The position numbers and the translations under genes are program-made. From Aquilaria yunnanensis (taxonomy: Eukaryota; Streptophyta; Magnoliopsida; Malvales; Thymelaeaceae), in contig CM077593.1 of assembly GCA_039654915.1 (NCBI GenBank), positions 34,566,501 through 34,630,500 of the forward strand: a DNA stretch of 64,000 nt, in the 5' to 3' direction. Below the pieces are notes generated by a model. It was not told where the DNA came from and did no database searches. It was given only the letters and a program-made list of their open reading frames with translations. The stretch's first letter is position 1, and each line of letters starts with the position of its first letter. Below, piece by piece: positions 10,183-21,539 of the stretch.

Positions 10183-12655
10183 TTAGTTGTCTTGCCCATC
10201 TTCAGGCTCTTCGATATTAACATCCTCAGCGTCAACACCATCAGCATCATCATCTTCACCTTTGCTAGCATCGACAGCTGATGGGGGAAGAACAGGAAGG
10301 TTGAGAAACTCAATCCTCGACCATGCTGAAGATGGTCCTTCGAGAACATCAAGCGCTCACAGGAAGGAGAGGTCTAGGTCAGGATATTGAGAGAAGACTT
10401 GATGATGGGACGAGGTAGAAGCCATCTCGAAATGAAGACTTGGTTGCCTTATCTAACTTAGACTTTTCAGCCTTCAAGTCCTCTAGCTCATTCTTCAAAG
10501 GCTCCGCTTCCTTCTCTGCCTTTTTCTTCTACTTCTTCTTTTCCTTCTTCAGCTGCTCAATCTAGGCTGGAAAAGGAAAATTCTATTGCCGATCTTACAA
10601 AGGCATTGGGATCAATGCCTTCGTAAGATCGGCAACAGCATTTTCTTTTTCATTTTGAAGGGCCTCCTCCTTCTGAAGACAGTTCCACGACCTTCGAACT
10701 AAGGTCAGAAATTTTGGAGGTGAACTCCTTAACTAGCCCCTTTTGGTTCTTCAGCACTTCCTGCCGGAGGTTGGCCAAGTCCTCTCTTGCAATCTTATTG
10801 AGCTCGCCATATTTCACACACAAGCTCATGAACATTTCCTTTGACTTGGCCAAATTCTCCTCCGACTGGCTTCGGATCGAAGACTATTGGCTACCCAGGC
10901 TTGGAAGTATCCTCTGTACGCCAACAGCTACAAAAAAGAGAACTCCGAACGTGGGTCACTAGCAAATGAAGACTCAAAATTGTTTCTAAGTCCTAAGGGC
11001 TAAAGTTTACCTTGGCAGCATGCTCGGTCATCCGAGATGTGAGGACCTTATCATTAGGGCACTTCTCGGTTAAAGTTTGGAAGGTGGCACTGGTGATAAT
11101 ACCCCTCGTCATCTGAGGGACCATCTTCTGGCAATCTTCGGAGAACAGGTCCATGTCCTCGGTAAAGGTCCAAAAGGGCTCCATTAGGACCTTGTCCTTC
11201 AGCATCTTAGAGTCCCGAATGGTCCTCCACCAAAGGTGGTCCGTCATCCACACCGACCGGGCCCTGTCCTCTACAAAGTCATGCTGAAGTTTTGTTATAA
11301 AATTATCTTTTACCCATTCATCTACAAGGTCTAAAATACCAAAAAATCCCAAACTCATAGGTGAATGGCTAAGAGACAAACTTGGTGGAAGTTCAGCACC
11401 CTTTCTATCAGACTCATTGACATCCAGCACTTCGGTAGGAATATCATTGCCTTTCCTTCTTCGTCTCTCTTGGGCCTCTTCGGCTGAAATCTCCCCCAAT
11501 GAAGTCCCCAATGTCTTAACAGCAGCATTGGGACTTAGAGGGGTCGAGTATATGGCTGGCTCCAACGGCGGGTTAGCACGCACAGGCGTTTGGTCAAGCA
11601 CCTCAACTTGGTCTTCAGGGGGAGGGGGAAAGGACTCATCCTTTTTTTTCTTCGACTTCGGGGCCGAAGATGGTCTAGCTAGCACCTTCTTCCTCTTGGG
11701 TGCCTTCTTTTTCTACTGTTCCCCTTTCTCGGCCTGGCTGAGGAACAGGCTTTTGTAAAAAGCTGCAGACTTGTCACCCATCTCTGCAAAAGGAAAGATA
11801 TTAGTGTAAGTATAAAAAATTCTAAGTCCATGCTCTAAGGAACAACTTACTTTTTATGAGGTCGGGATAGGAGAGTTCACCCCGAAGGAGCTGAACAAGC
11901 CACGCTTTCTTCCCATCCACCAAGGGCTTCGACATGTTTGCATTGGTGACATGTTCTTTGATTACCCCAAGCTCCCGGAGAACCTCATCGGTCATAAAGC
12001 CCCATTTAATGGGGAAGGGGTAGAGAGAGCACGGAGGTAGCTCAACATCCCAGTCCACGATAGCTCGGATACAGCTATCGGGTCTACTACATCAGTGGCC
12101 AAGGTACCTGAAGCCCATTGAGCAAGAAGATCTACCCACTTCTCATCAATCTCCATGAAGAAGTACTTATTCTGCCACCCTCACTAGCCTTCTTTGGTGC
12201 CTAAGGTGAAAATAAATTTCTTGCTCCTAGATCCTCGAAGGAGCAAGAACTAGAATCCCTCCTTCGAGATAGGGTGCAGTTTGTAGTATTGGAGAAAGAA
12301 GATAAAATGTGGGACAATTTTGAAAACTTTACACATGCATAGGAAGGCATTGAAGTAGGCATAGGAGTTTGGAGGCATCTAATTAATGGCTATGCCGTGG
12401 AATTGGCAGAAGTCTGAAACCACCTTTAGTGGTGGATAGCGAAGACCCACCTTCAATTAAGCTCTAAGGACGGTAATCTCCTTCGAACGAGGAAGGTAGC
12501 TTGGTTCATTATGACCGGGTAGCTTAATTTTTAAGTAAGAAGGAAGAAAAAACTTGAGCCTCCACTTTGCCAACTTCTTTGAAGTCGCATAGCTTAAATG
12601 GGAGTTGAGAGGAAGCCAGATCTTGGGAAAATCTCTAACCGTGGCTTGTTTGGAT
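10183..12655 (-). pseudogene. aORF-D: spliced antisense accessory gene of Tat-D
   Basis: Gene on the strand opposite to pol, between pol and the 3' LTR. Three exons are inferred: about 12655-11851, 11783-11011 and 10927-10183. Intron 1 (67 bp) has GTAAGT and TTTTGCAG ends and splits a lysine codon; intron 2 (83 bp) has GTAAAC and TTTTTTGTAG ends and is phase 0. Exon 1 has FCQFHGIAIN and YFNAFLCMCKVFKI, resembling the plant Transposase_28 (PF04195, 'putative gypsy type transposon') family. Exon 2 has FVDEWV-like and EDCQKMVPQ motifs. Exon 3 is a Lys/Glu-rich coiled coil ending in an acidic tail (EEPEDGQDN). Several stops (one just after MGDKSAAFYKSLF) show it is dead. The start codon is uncertain. 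Antisense extra genes are known in Tat elements such as Grande; the function is unknown. Confidence 0.75.
10586..10635. repeat. near-perfect hairpin in aORF-D exon 3
   Basis: Two 23-base arms (TTGCCGATCTTAC... and its complement) with one A/C mismatch and a 4-base loop at 10609-10612. One arm looks like an inverted copy of the coding sequence beside it. The homologous regions of the other two Tat elements show no such palindrome that I can see. Confidence 0.85.
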
Positions 12656-12905
12656 GACGTCTTCGATGGCTAAGACACTAACTTTAGACAGAGGGAGGAA
12701 AGAAAAAAAAATGGGAAGAACAAGAACAACTTCAGAAATAAACCCACCTCCTTGGCAAACAGATGAAACTTTGAGAACCGCCACTGAACTTGCCAAAAAT
12801 TGCGCTGCCACAAACACCACCACAAGGAAAGCACAGAGAGTGAGAGGAAGAGAGAAAGCAAGATCAAGGGAAGTAGAGGAGTGAGCAAACTCTGAAAGAA
12901 AAGGC

Positions 12906-12911
12906 TTTATA
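12906..12911 (-). promoter_or_regulatory. putative TATA box of aORF-D
   Basis: TATAAA on the minus strand (context CTGTATAAAGCC), about 250 bp upstream of the inferred aORF-D start, followed by a CT-rich leader. A similar arrangement is seen before the other two antisense genes (54878-54884 minus, 29385-29392 plus). Confidence 0.5.
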
Positions 12912-13479
12912 CAGACCGAAGGAGGCAGGCGAAGCGTTGCCATAATGACCCTTCGTAAGCAAGGGGACATAACCGATGTAACGGACACGACGGATCGCCA
13001 ATCGACTAAAGACACGTGTCAAATAATGTGAAAACCAAAGGCATGCCTTCTGACACCAGCAGGCCTATGTTGCCTAAACCAAAGTGACGTGACTACTCGG
13101 CTGTGAGATGGGACAGTTCGCTAAGCAAAAGGCAGGGATAAAAAATCACAAGGGTAGATGTCCCATTTTCAAATGAACAAAATAACCAAATAGAAATTAA
13201 TAGGCTAGCAACACAGCATTATAACCAGAAGATCGTATCGATAAAATGTTAGAACAAATCCACAATAAGCATGGTAACATCAAGCACATCACATATCTCC
13301 CAAGAATAATAAATAACTCATATATACTCATTAAGCAACATACCACAACCAAATAGTTCAATGCATCAATAATCACCATTAACTAATGAAAATCAACAAT
13401 GTTACCAAATTTGATCTTTAATCTCAATCATTTGCCATTAATACACATCCCTAATTTCCTTATGGCTAAAACTTTATCT
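12912..13479. other. spacer between aORF-D and the Tat-D 3' LTR
   Basis: Noncoding. It contains the upstream region of the antisense gene and diverged AT-rich sequence. No gene and no clear polypurine tract is recognisable. Confidence 0.5.
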
Positions 13480-14212
13480 ATTGATAGCCGAAGGGCTATC
13501 GTCCACAAGACCTCCTAAGTGGCCAACTTGATGCCACCCTCAGAGAGTCATTTTATCAACCTCAGATTATTCTCCGCATCACCCTCAAAAAATTATGTGG
13601 CCAACTTCGAGTAAAAGATTCCTCACCTCCTTTGGATTTGCGAAGCTACCAACCTCGGAAAAACAGATCCATCATCCTCGATAGAGGAAAAAGTCTCCCA
13701 AAGATGGTCTACTCTTCTAAAAGGCCTTCCCAGTAGCCCTCGGGGTTAAATCTTTGCCCGAAGGGGCCTCACATCATCTCCAAAGGAGTCTTATGTAGAA
13801 ATGATAAAAACAGTTAAGGAGCCTTTGACAAAGAGACCTCGCACAAGCCCTACCCTCTGGCCAGAACGGCCTACGACCAGCTGAAGATACCTACCTTCGA
13901 AGGTAAGGACCAGATCTTGCCGAACATGTGTCATGATCTAGATAAGCTGTGTAAAACGGCCTCTCCCTCCACCTTCCTATAAATACTTAAGAGGGTCTCT
14001 GATAAGGACAAAGGGGACTCTTTCTCTTTCCTACTCTCTGCTCTTAACCACTGCTCTCCCATATATTGACTTTGGTGTCGGAGGCTCTTCCCCCAGAAAC
14101 ACACTCTGAGGAGCCCCTAACCCACGTTCTTCAAAGTTTTGTAGATATCTTTTCATCGGAAGTCTCCCTTTCAGGCCCGCATATCACACAATGAGGATGC
14201 CGCCGGGCATCA
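13480..14212 (+). repeat. Tat-D 3' LTR, about 733 bp
   Basis: Begins near TTGATAGCCGAAGGGCTAT, matching the start of the Tat-A and Tat-B LTRs, and ends GGGCATCA, as they do. A TATA box (TATAAATA) lies at 13978-13985. The start is approximate because the terminal TG is eroded. The following five bases, TATAT, are the expected target duplication in the minus-strand copia gag. Confidence 0.75.
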
Positions 14213-14925
14213 TATATAGACTTCCAATTTTTGCTCCATGCTCTAGGACCTACAAAAAATCTTAAATTTTGACCTTTGGTACCCAAATCTATTTGGGTCC
14301 ATGAGGGTTAGCTCCAACAATTTTAGTTCCTTTAGGAACCCATACTAATTTGTAGCCAAGAGGAACTTTTTTCTCTTTTGAGCATGTGTTTGTAAGAATA
14401 ATGTCCTTTTTTACCACAAGCATAGCATGTTACAAAAGAGCTAGACGAGGATGTAGATGAATCAACAAAATGAATTCCAAACCTTTTCTCTTTTACCAAA
14501 TGATTGAAACCAATGTCAGCTTTATCATAAACACCTTTTTGAGCACCAAATAACAAATCAAGTTTTTTTTTTATCTTTGACAAATCTAGACAAAGATTGA
14601 CTAGAATCAAAATTTTTCTTTTTCAATTCATCTATTTCTTGCCTTAAGGATAAGCTAATATCCAAGCTCTCCTTCTTCAAGTCATCTATTTCTTTTGTTA
14701 CAGAGGCATTTAAAACCTTCAATTTATCGACCCTTTTGGCAAGTCTTTTTGAATTTCTAAAAAGCTCATGAAAAGCTTATGAGCATGATAAAGATGATGA
14801 CGCAATACTAGAATAAGTACTTGTTACCTCATCTTCCTCTTTTTCCATGAAACACAAGTTGGCTCCATCACATGATGTTGAAGTACTTTCACTTTGACTT
14901 GAAGATAAATCACTATCACTCCATG
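14213..14925 (-). pseudogene. gag: old copia Gag remnant, C-terminal part
   Basis: Read on the minus strand: an acidic serine-rich stretch (DSDLSSSQSESTST, FMEKEEDEV), a Lys-rich segment, SFVTCYACGKKGHYSYKH (a zinc knuckle of the CCHC type), then NPHGPK and IWVPK, the usual linker to the copia protease. The remainder would continue left, but Tat-D is inserted at 14212. The N-terminal part is on the other side of the solo-LTR nest, at 19853-20220. Stops and losses show it is dead. Confidence 0.75.
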
Positions 14926-17900
14926 TGTCATGACCTAAACCACCCATACCTTATGCACACCTATGCCAATAGAGGGTTTAGCAACCCGGAGGACCAATTC
15001 TCAGGTGGCCTAGGCCACAACAACTCAGGATATTTAGCTTGATGTTAAGTTTGTTGCTTAGTAGCTTAGGAGTGAAACTTCACCACTTACTCTGGTCCAT
15101 AACTTATTAATTGAAAAGGTTTAATATCAATTTCAATTAATAAGTGCAAAGATTATTTTACTCGTAAACCCAATTTCATAATATTGGTTACATCGTCAAA
15201 TTTTCATGCCATGCACTTGAACCTGATTTCATGCATATTCGGCAAACATAAATTTTACATCAAAATATGTTACAAGCCTTACAATAGTCACTTTCCAGGC
15301 AAGGCTCAAAAGCATACTACTAGCTAGGCTAGTATTTTACATGAGTAATATTTTACATTCTTCACACTATTATATATAGACTATCTAGGAACCTCCCTGA
15401 TGTGTTCCTAGTGTCACTTCAACTTTGAGCTACCAGGTAGGCATCCAATGGAAAGTGCACTTTATGGCTTTCTTATAAATCATCACCGTACCATCAACTA
15501 ACAAGCCCACCACAACTACAATAGCCTAAACCATGCACATATGGTTACATACAGAGCATAATAGTTGACCAAAGTTTGTGTCAACAACTAGGTCATAATA
15601 ATAAGTTCATAAGCTTGGTGGTGTCAAGATTTATAGCCCGTTCTTGAAAACAGAAAGAGAATAGGACATGAGTAATGAGTACTCAGTAAGAGCCAACATA
15701 GCACCTAGTGCTTATAATACTATAAAAATAGTATTCACATACTAGTACATCCATAAGGCAACCTACATCCAAAGACATAAAAACAAGAAAAGGCAATACA
15801 AATGCAGAGCATATATAGATAATAAATATAAGGTTAGCATATACATCCAATCAAGAAAGCACGCAAAACACACACAACACAACACCCAGCTTTAAAAAGC
15901 CTAGCCATAGCAAGCATTCATTCTGGCATTTTGATTTGAAAATAGAGAGCTCCTGACCAATTTCAAAGTCTAGCCAAAACTTAAAAAAGATCCAAGCACT
16001 TGTCCATATTTATAGTTCTAGCTAGAAACCATAAAGCATACAGCTTACAGAGTGCATAAAGCACACAGAGCCCTTTTTAAAGCACCTAGGGTCATTCAGC
16101 TCAAAGCCATCACCTACGGCCATGTCCTTCTCAAAATTAGAATTTTAGGAAAAGGAATTAGAGTTGGAACCTTTACCAATTGTACAAAAAAAAACAATCA
16201 CTTGTTGCTTCAAAATCAGCTAAGGCAACTTCCTTGAATCTTTAACCTCAACTCTTTGTTCTCGAATATCTAGCCATTTACTTGCCTAACTTAATCAGGT
16301 TTCATTCCCTAATTAAGCTATTTATAAGTGCCAAAAGCTCTCTTGGTCAAAAGAAAACAACAGGACTATATCCGGTTGCATACTAGTCTTCTTGTTTGGT
16401 TTGCACTTCATTTTTCTTTATGAAATTTCTAGCAGCCTTCCATAGCTCTTATGTCATAATCTTCCATGTATTAATGATCCTTAAAAGCATCCAAAAGGCT
16501 ACCAAGCAATTTCTATCGCCTTAGTCAAGTTGGAAAAACTCAGCCTATACTATGGCTTTTGTCTTGATCTTTGTCCAACTATTGCTCATTTCTTTCTTGG
16601 AAAATTATGGCATTCTAGCAGATTTTCACCCTTAATTTCCATGATTCTTAGCCCTCAAGAAACTACCATAAATTCACCAAGAAATTGCCTTAGATTTTTT
16701 GTCAACTTTGGAGTAGCATGGCCTGTTGAACAAACTTTGTTTTGATCTTGTTTTCCTTGTCTTTTCTCATGAAAAGTCCACCCTACCAGCTACCTCCTTT
16801 TGACCACATTCCAAGATTTTATTGTTAGTGATTTTCCACCAAAATTGGAAAGAAAAACTTCCAATGCATTTGGCGATAACTCCATGCAACTATTGTTGAC
16901 TTCATTTGACTTACTGAAACTTAGTTACATTTTCTTTTCTACATAATTTCCAAAAAATTTCCAAACAACTTCTTGATGGTATCTAGCCCCATTCTTGGCC
17001 AATTATTTGGTCATCAAAGATCTCAAAATTTTCTTTTGCTTGTTTGCACCACAAGTTACACACATAGGCCATTTGGCACCATAGTGCGCTCGATTGTGCA
17101 CCCTTGTTCTCATTGTTTTTCTTAAGCAATTTCTCCATATTTTCCAGCCCATTTGGCCTCCAATTAACTTAGGTATTCATGTCATAGAAATTTGCATGAA
17201 TTCTTCTCCACATTGTATGCATATATGGTCATAACACAATGTACAAACACATACACACTAACTGTTATGGCTCTTCTAGTGGGAAGCAAAATTAAAGAAT
17301 GTAAAGTGATCTAAATTAAGTTTAGAACCTTAATTTAAGTTTGCATAGCAAGAATGGAGAAGTTTAGCAAAGTTCACTAAGTTTCGAGAAGAATAAAGCA
17401 CCGAACGAAGTTCAGGGGTAAAATGGTAATTTTACATCCTGAATAGCCGGGACGAGTCCCGAGTGTTTTAAAATGAATTTTTAAAACTTAACTTTCAACC
17501 TTAACTCAAACTTAAATAATAGACAAGAATTTAATCAAGAATCACTAAGTTATAAAGATGGGGGACTTAATTGCATTAAACTTGAAACCTTGGTGACCTT
17601 GATGCTAAGTAAGGGTTTAAGAAGGGAAAGAGAAGGGGCAGGCTTCCATAACCACGTTTTCCTCCTTCCCTCACTCATTTCTCTCTCAAATTAAGCTTGG
17701 AATCAAGTGATCTTGGTGTCAAGAGGTGCAATTCAAGGTGTATAAGCTTGGAGGAGCCAATTTCAAGCTTGAAACCATGATTTTGAAGCTTGGAAAGGCA
17801 ATTTTCCACATCCCTTATTGTTGAACGAGGTAAGAAATGTGTTCTTGATTGAATTCATGTTTATTAGTTAGTTTGAAGCTTGGGTTTTGGTTACAGAATG

Positions 17901-19847
17901 AAGTTTTAGTGATTAGTGCTTTGTTTTTGGATTGGAACTTGTGTAGAACTTTGGTGGGCTTGGTTGAATGAAAAGGGGATTGATTCTTGCTTGTTACTTT
18001 GATTTGAGGTAAAGGGAGTATGTTTTCAAGTTCATTTAATGCCAATAGCTTGAGTTTGGTTGAAGAATTCGAGTGGTTTTAGCTATGGCATTAGTTAAAG
18101 GTTTTGGTTGAATTATGGTGGACTAGAGGAATTGGCATGATTGGATTGATGTTACAAGGCATCATAGATTGGCTTGTTATAGTTGGTTGTGATCTATGCA
18201 ACATGTTCTATGTGTATATGAAATTTGGAGGCATTCCAAGCATGTTTGATATGTGTAGGAAGTGTCCAAAGTTCATAGCAGCAAAACCGGAGTTTTTCTG
18301 GGCATTTTGCAAGTTTGGCGACATGTTGCCAATCCCCACGAGTTCCCATCATGCATCACCAAGACCTCAGAAAATTGGCAGAATGTCGACAACTATGGCG
18401 ACGCGTCGCCAAGACAGCATTTGACACCCAATTTTGTTTTCAACATAACTTTTTGTTCCAGTGTCCAATTAAGGTGATTCAAGATTCCACACGAAGCTAA
18501 GAGGGAGTAGTATCACCTCCATGTTTTGAAAACACTTAAAATGCCCCATTTTTAGATTTATATTAACTCAAAGTGAAGGCAAGTTTTAAAGAAAACTATG
18601 TTGCAATGATCACAACAAGGTATTACTAGCCCAAGTGAAAGGTTTAGAACCCTTGCCAACCTAGCCATGCCGTAGCCACGAGGTTGTAAGGTGAAACCTT
18701 GTTCATCTAGTCTACAACAACGAGGCCCTGCGGCCTAGTCTACAAAGTTCCACCATAATTCCCCTGCATAACGACTATGGGAAGGCTACATGATTGCATC
18801 CAGTAAGCTTCGGCTTGCTAGGAGCGGATTAGTGATCGGAACTTGCTAGGCACGGAGTGATGCACTGTGAGGAGGACTAGTTTGAGGAGAGGTTTTAAAG
18901 TCCTAGTTTTATGTGCATATATCAGACCCTCAAGCTGTGTGAGCTCACAGCAAGATTACATATGTTCATCATATGTCCAGTCCTAGTAATTTTCTTGCAG
19001 GTACACTGAAGACCCTTTACTGAGAATTGTCGAATTCTCACTCCCTAGTTTTGTTATGCAGAGCCATAAGTTGCTGGACTGGGTAATCGTTGAGGATTAT
19101 CGCGGTAGTGTTCTTTTGTGTGTACAGGTACGGCATTTGAGAATCCTTGTGATTCTAGTCTACATGGTGTATTTAGTTGACTCGTTGGTCAAGTAACAGT
19201 ACTAACTAGTATCTTCCTTTGGCAGTAGAGCCTAGTAGGACTTGACATGGACTTTTGAGACTCGCCACTGGGACGTGTATCCAAGGCGGGAGTTAAGTCA
19301 AAGAGATCTCAGTAGAGGCTTGTAGTTATACAGTATTTTAGTTGCCTTCATAGTCTATGTTATGAGGAGTCCTCGACTCTAGGATTGCTCTTGTGTGAGG
19401 GCATTAGTCTACTTTATGTATGAATGTTCTCACGAGTTGTTATGTGTAGTAAACTCACACAAATGTTGACTTTATATGCTTTGGCTATTTGTGTTTATTT
19501 CCCGTAGAAATTACTTGGCCGAGTTAATGTTTTATGGTTTTAATAAACCAAGTCAAAGCATAAAAGCATGCATCTTGCATATTCTAGGTTAATCAACTAG
19601 TATCATGGGATTTAATCCGCACACATACACAACTACCCAATTGCAATCCACTGTGAGACCAGCTCTCACAGGGCTTCCTAGGCAGGGGCACGGGCGGTCG
19701 TGTCACTAACACTTGTAATGTGACTTTCCTTAGACCCATCAAATCATCTCAATAGGCATTGTCACCGATCACCATTCTTTTTTATTTTCATGAATTTATA
19801 TTCATGACCTACATAGCCCACCGGCTATGCCATTTACAGGCATGACA
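14926..19847 (-). mobile_element. solo-LTR-like element with nested insertion
   Basis: Ends are TGTCATGACC at 14926 and GGCATGACA at 19847. They are flanked by the duplication CCATG (14921-14925 and 19848-19852), and the two flanks are parts of one minus-strand copia gag. Without the nested Tekay-type LTR the element is about 2.47 kb and has no coding sequence, which fits a gypsy solo LTR. A TATA-like CTTATAAATAGC on the minus strand near 16320 suggests minus orientation. The family is not identified. Confidence 0.7.
17263..19705 (+). mobile_element. solo LTR of the Tekay-type family, 2443 bp
   Basis: Starts TGTTATGGCTCTTC and ends GCGGTCGTGTCA, closely resembling the LTRs of the element at 41462-48990 in length and landmarks (TTAATCAACTAG, CCTAGGCAGGGGC). 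It is flanked by CTAAC at 17258-17262 and 19706-19710. There is no internal region. Confidence 0.92.
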
Positions 19848-19852
19848 CCATG

Positions 19853-20220
19853 CCACCACCAGGGATCTTTTATTCTTCATATTGCATCCCATTTTATTTT
19901 TGTTTTTCTTTTCTTTCTTTTCTTGTCACCAATGCAATTTTGATTATCCTTCTCTTTTCCATCCCCTAAACCAAGTTTTTCCAAAATTTCATTACCGAAG
20001 TTGTAATGTAAAAACCTTCAGATGTTTCATTGCTCATAAAGGAATAAAGAATATCCATTGCCCTAGCAATTAGAGTACATGATCTTATATCAAATAATTT
20101 TAACCGCTCTTCAACAATTTTCCAAATTTTAAAATCATTTACTTGAATAAAAATTTTCATTGTTTCTTTCCACAAGTTAAAATTTTTTAAACTCGAAGGA
20201 GGTGGAAAGATAGAACTCAT
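19853..20220 (-). pseudogene. gag: old copia Gag remnant, N-terminal part
   Basis: Minus-strand start MSSIFPPPSSLKNFNLWKE followed by MKIFIQVNDFKIWKIVEE, then ARAMDILYSFMSNE, the start of a copia UBN2-type Gag. The conserved middle of Gag is largely deleted. After about 110 bases with ALVTRKERK the sequence reaches the CCATG duplication and resumes at 14920. Confidence 0.72.
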
Positions 20221-20289
20221 CTATGAGTCTCCAACCAAGAACAATAAGATAGACATGGTTGAAAAATTCAAAGTCCTATAGCCCAAGAA

Positions 20290-21420
20290 CACCACACTCT
20301 TTCAAAGAACGTAGTTGATCCCATGCACACCAAGCTAAGGCCTCTTTTCATGGGTACAAGACCAAAAAAACTAAATCATTGGCTGCCAAAGTCGGTCACA
20401 CACTTGAATAAGGATTAGAAGACATCTAATCAAATGATCGTACATAACTTGTAAGAGAATGAAAGCCATCCAAGTAGATAGTTTTGAAGTAACTCGCTGA
20501 ATCAGGTAATCATACTGGTTCACCTTTTTCCAACAAAGAAGCCATGGCAAGCCTAGGTACTTATTCAAGATAAGCATCTACTTAGTTCCTAACATATTGT
20601 ATATATCAGCATAAAGATCTGTCATGGTATTAAGATTGAAGAAAGTACAGGATTTGCTGAGGTTGACCATATGACCCAAGATGGATCAATAAGTGCCAAA
20701 AATCGAAGTAGGGTGTGAAATCCCTATTTGAATACTAGAGAAAAAGCATATCATCGTCAACAAACAAAAGATGTGAAAAAGAGAGACTAAGCCAATTGAT
20801 TACTACACCTTAAAGAGTCCTGTGGCCTTTAGCTTATTGGAGAATATAAATAGCCCTTCAACATAGAAAAGAAATAGATAATGTAATAAAGGACAACCCT
20901 GCCTAATACTGTGAAAGGGATAAAATCTATTGTGAAGGGTCACCATTAATCAGTACTGAAAAAGATGCTGAAGTAACACAACCCATGATAAGCTCAATCC
21001 ACTAGACATGAAAACCTAAGAAAGACATTGCCTACCTAAGAAATGGCCATTCCATATGATCATAGGCCTTAAACATGTCAAACTTGAAGGCCATTGCATC
21101 AATCCTGGGACCTTGCATGTTGCTTAAGTAAAACAAGTCTCCAAAGTGACTAGAGTACTGTTAGTAATAAACAGACCTGAAATAAAAGTAATTTAGTTAG
21201 GAGAAATAATATCATTGAGGAACAGCGTCATACAGTTGACCAATAGTTTTGTAAAAATCTTGTAAAATATGTTGCATAGGCTGATTGGCCAAAAAATTAG
21301 ACAAAGAGGTTAGTTGTGATACCTTTGGTATTAAAACTATGTGAGACTAGATCAACTCACTAGGAATGTGGCCTTCATTTAGAATACCAACATTTCTTTC
21401 ATGTTAATACATAGTTTCAA
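20290..21420 (-). pseudogene. LINE (L1-type) reverse transcriptase remnant
   Basis: Minus-strand pieces of a plant LINE reverse transcriptase in the right order: HIVLIPKVSQLTSLSNF, then FKFDMFKAYDHMEWPFL, FSVLINGDPSQ, LLFVDDDMLF near 20752-20775 (the catalytic FxDD position), and KYLGLPWL with SKLSTWMAF in the thumb region. Many stops and frameshifts. No endonuclease part, tail or target duplication is seen. The right neighbour is the Helitron remnant. Confidence 0.8.
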
Positions 21421-21539
21421 CTTCATTTCATGGTAGTAACGGAATACAAATTAGTGTAATATGTTGGATATTAATATGTTGAATTATTTTTTTGAAGTAA
21501 AAAAATTAAAATTATCATGGGAGTAATCTGTGAGTGATA

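Noticed and set aside
11417..11758. 113-codon plus-strand open frame
   Set aside because: Shadow of aORF-D exon 2, which is conserved in the other two Tat elements.
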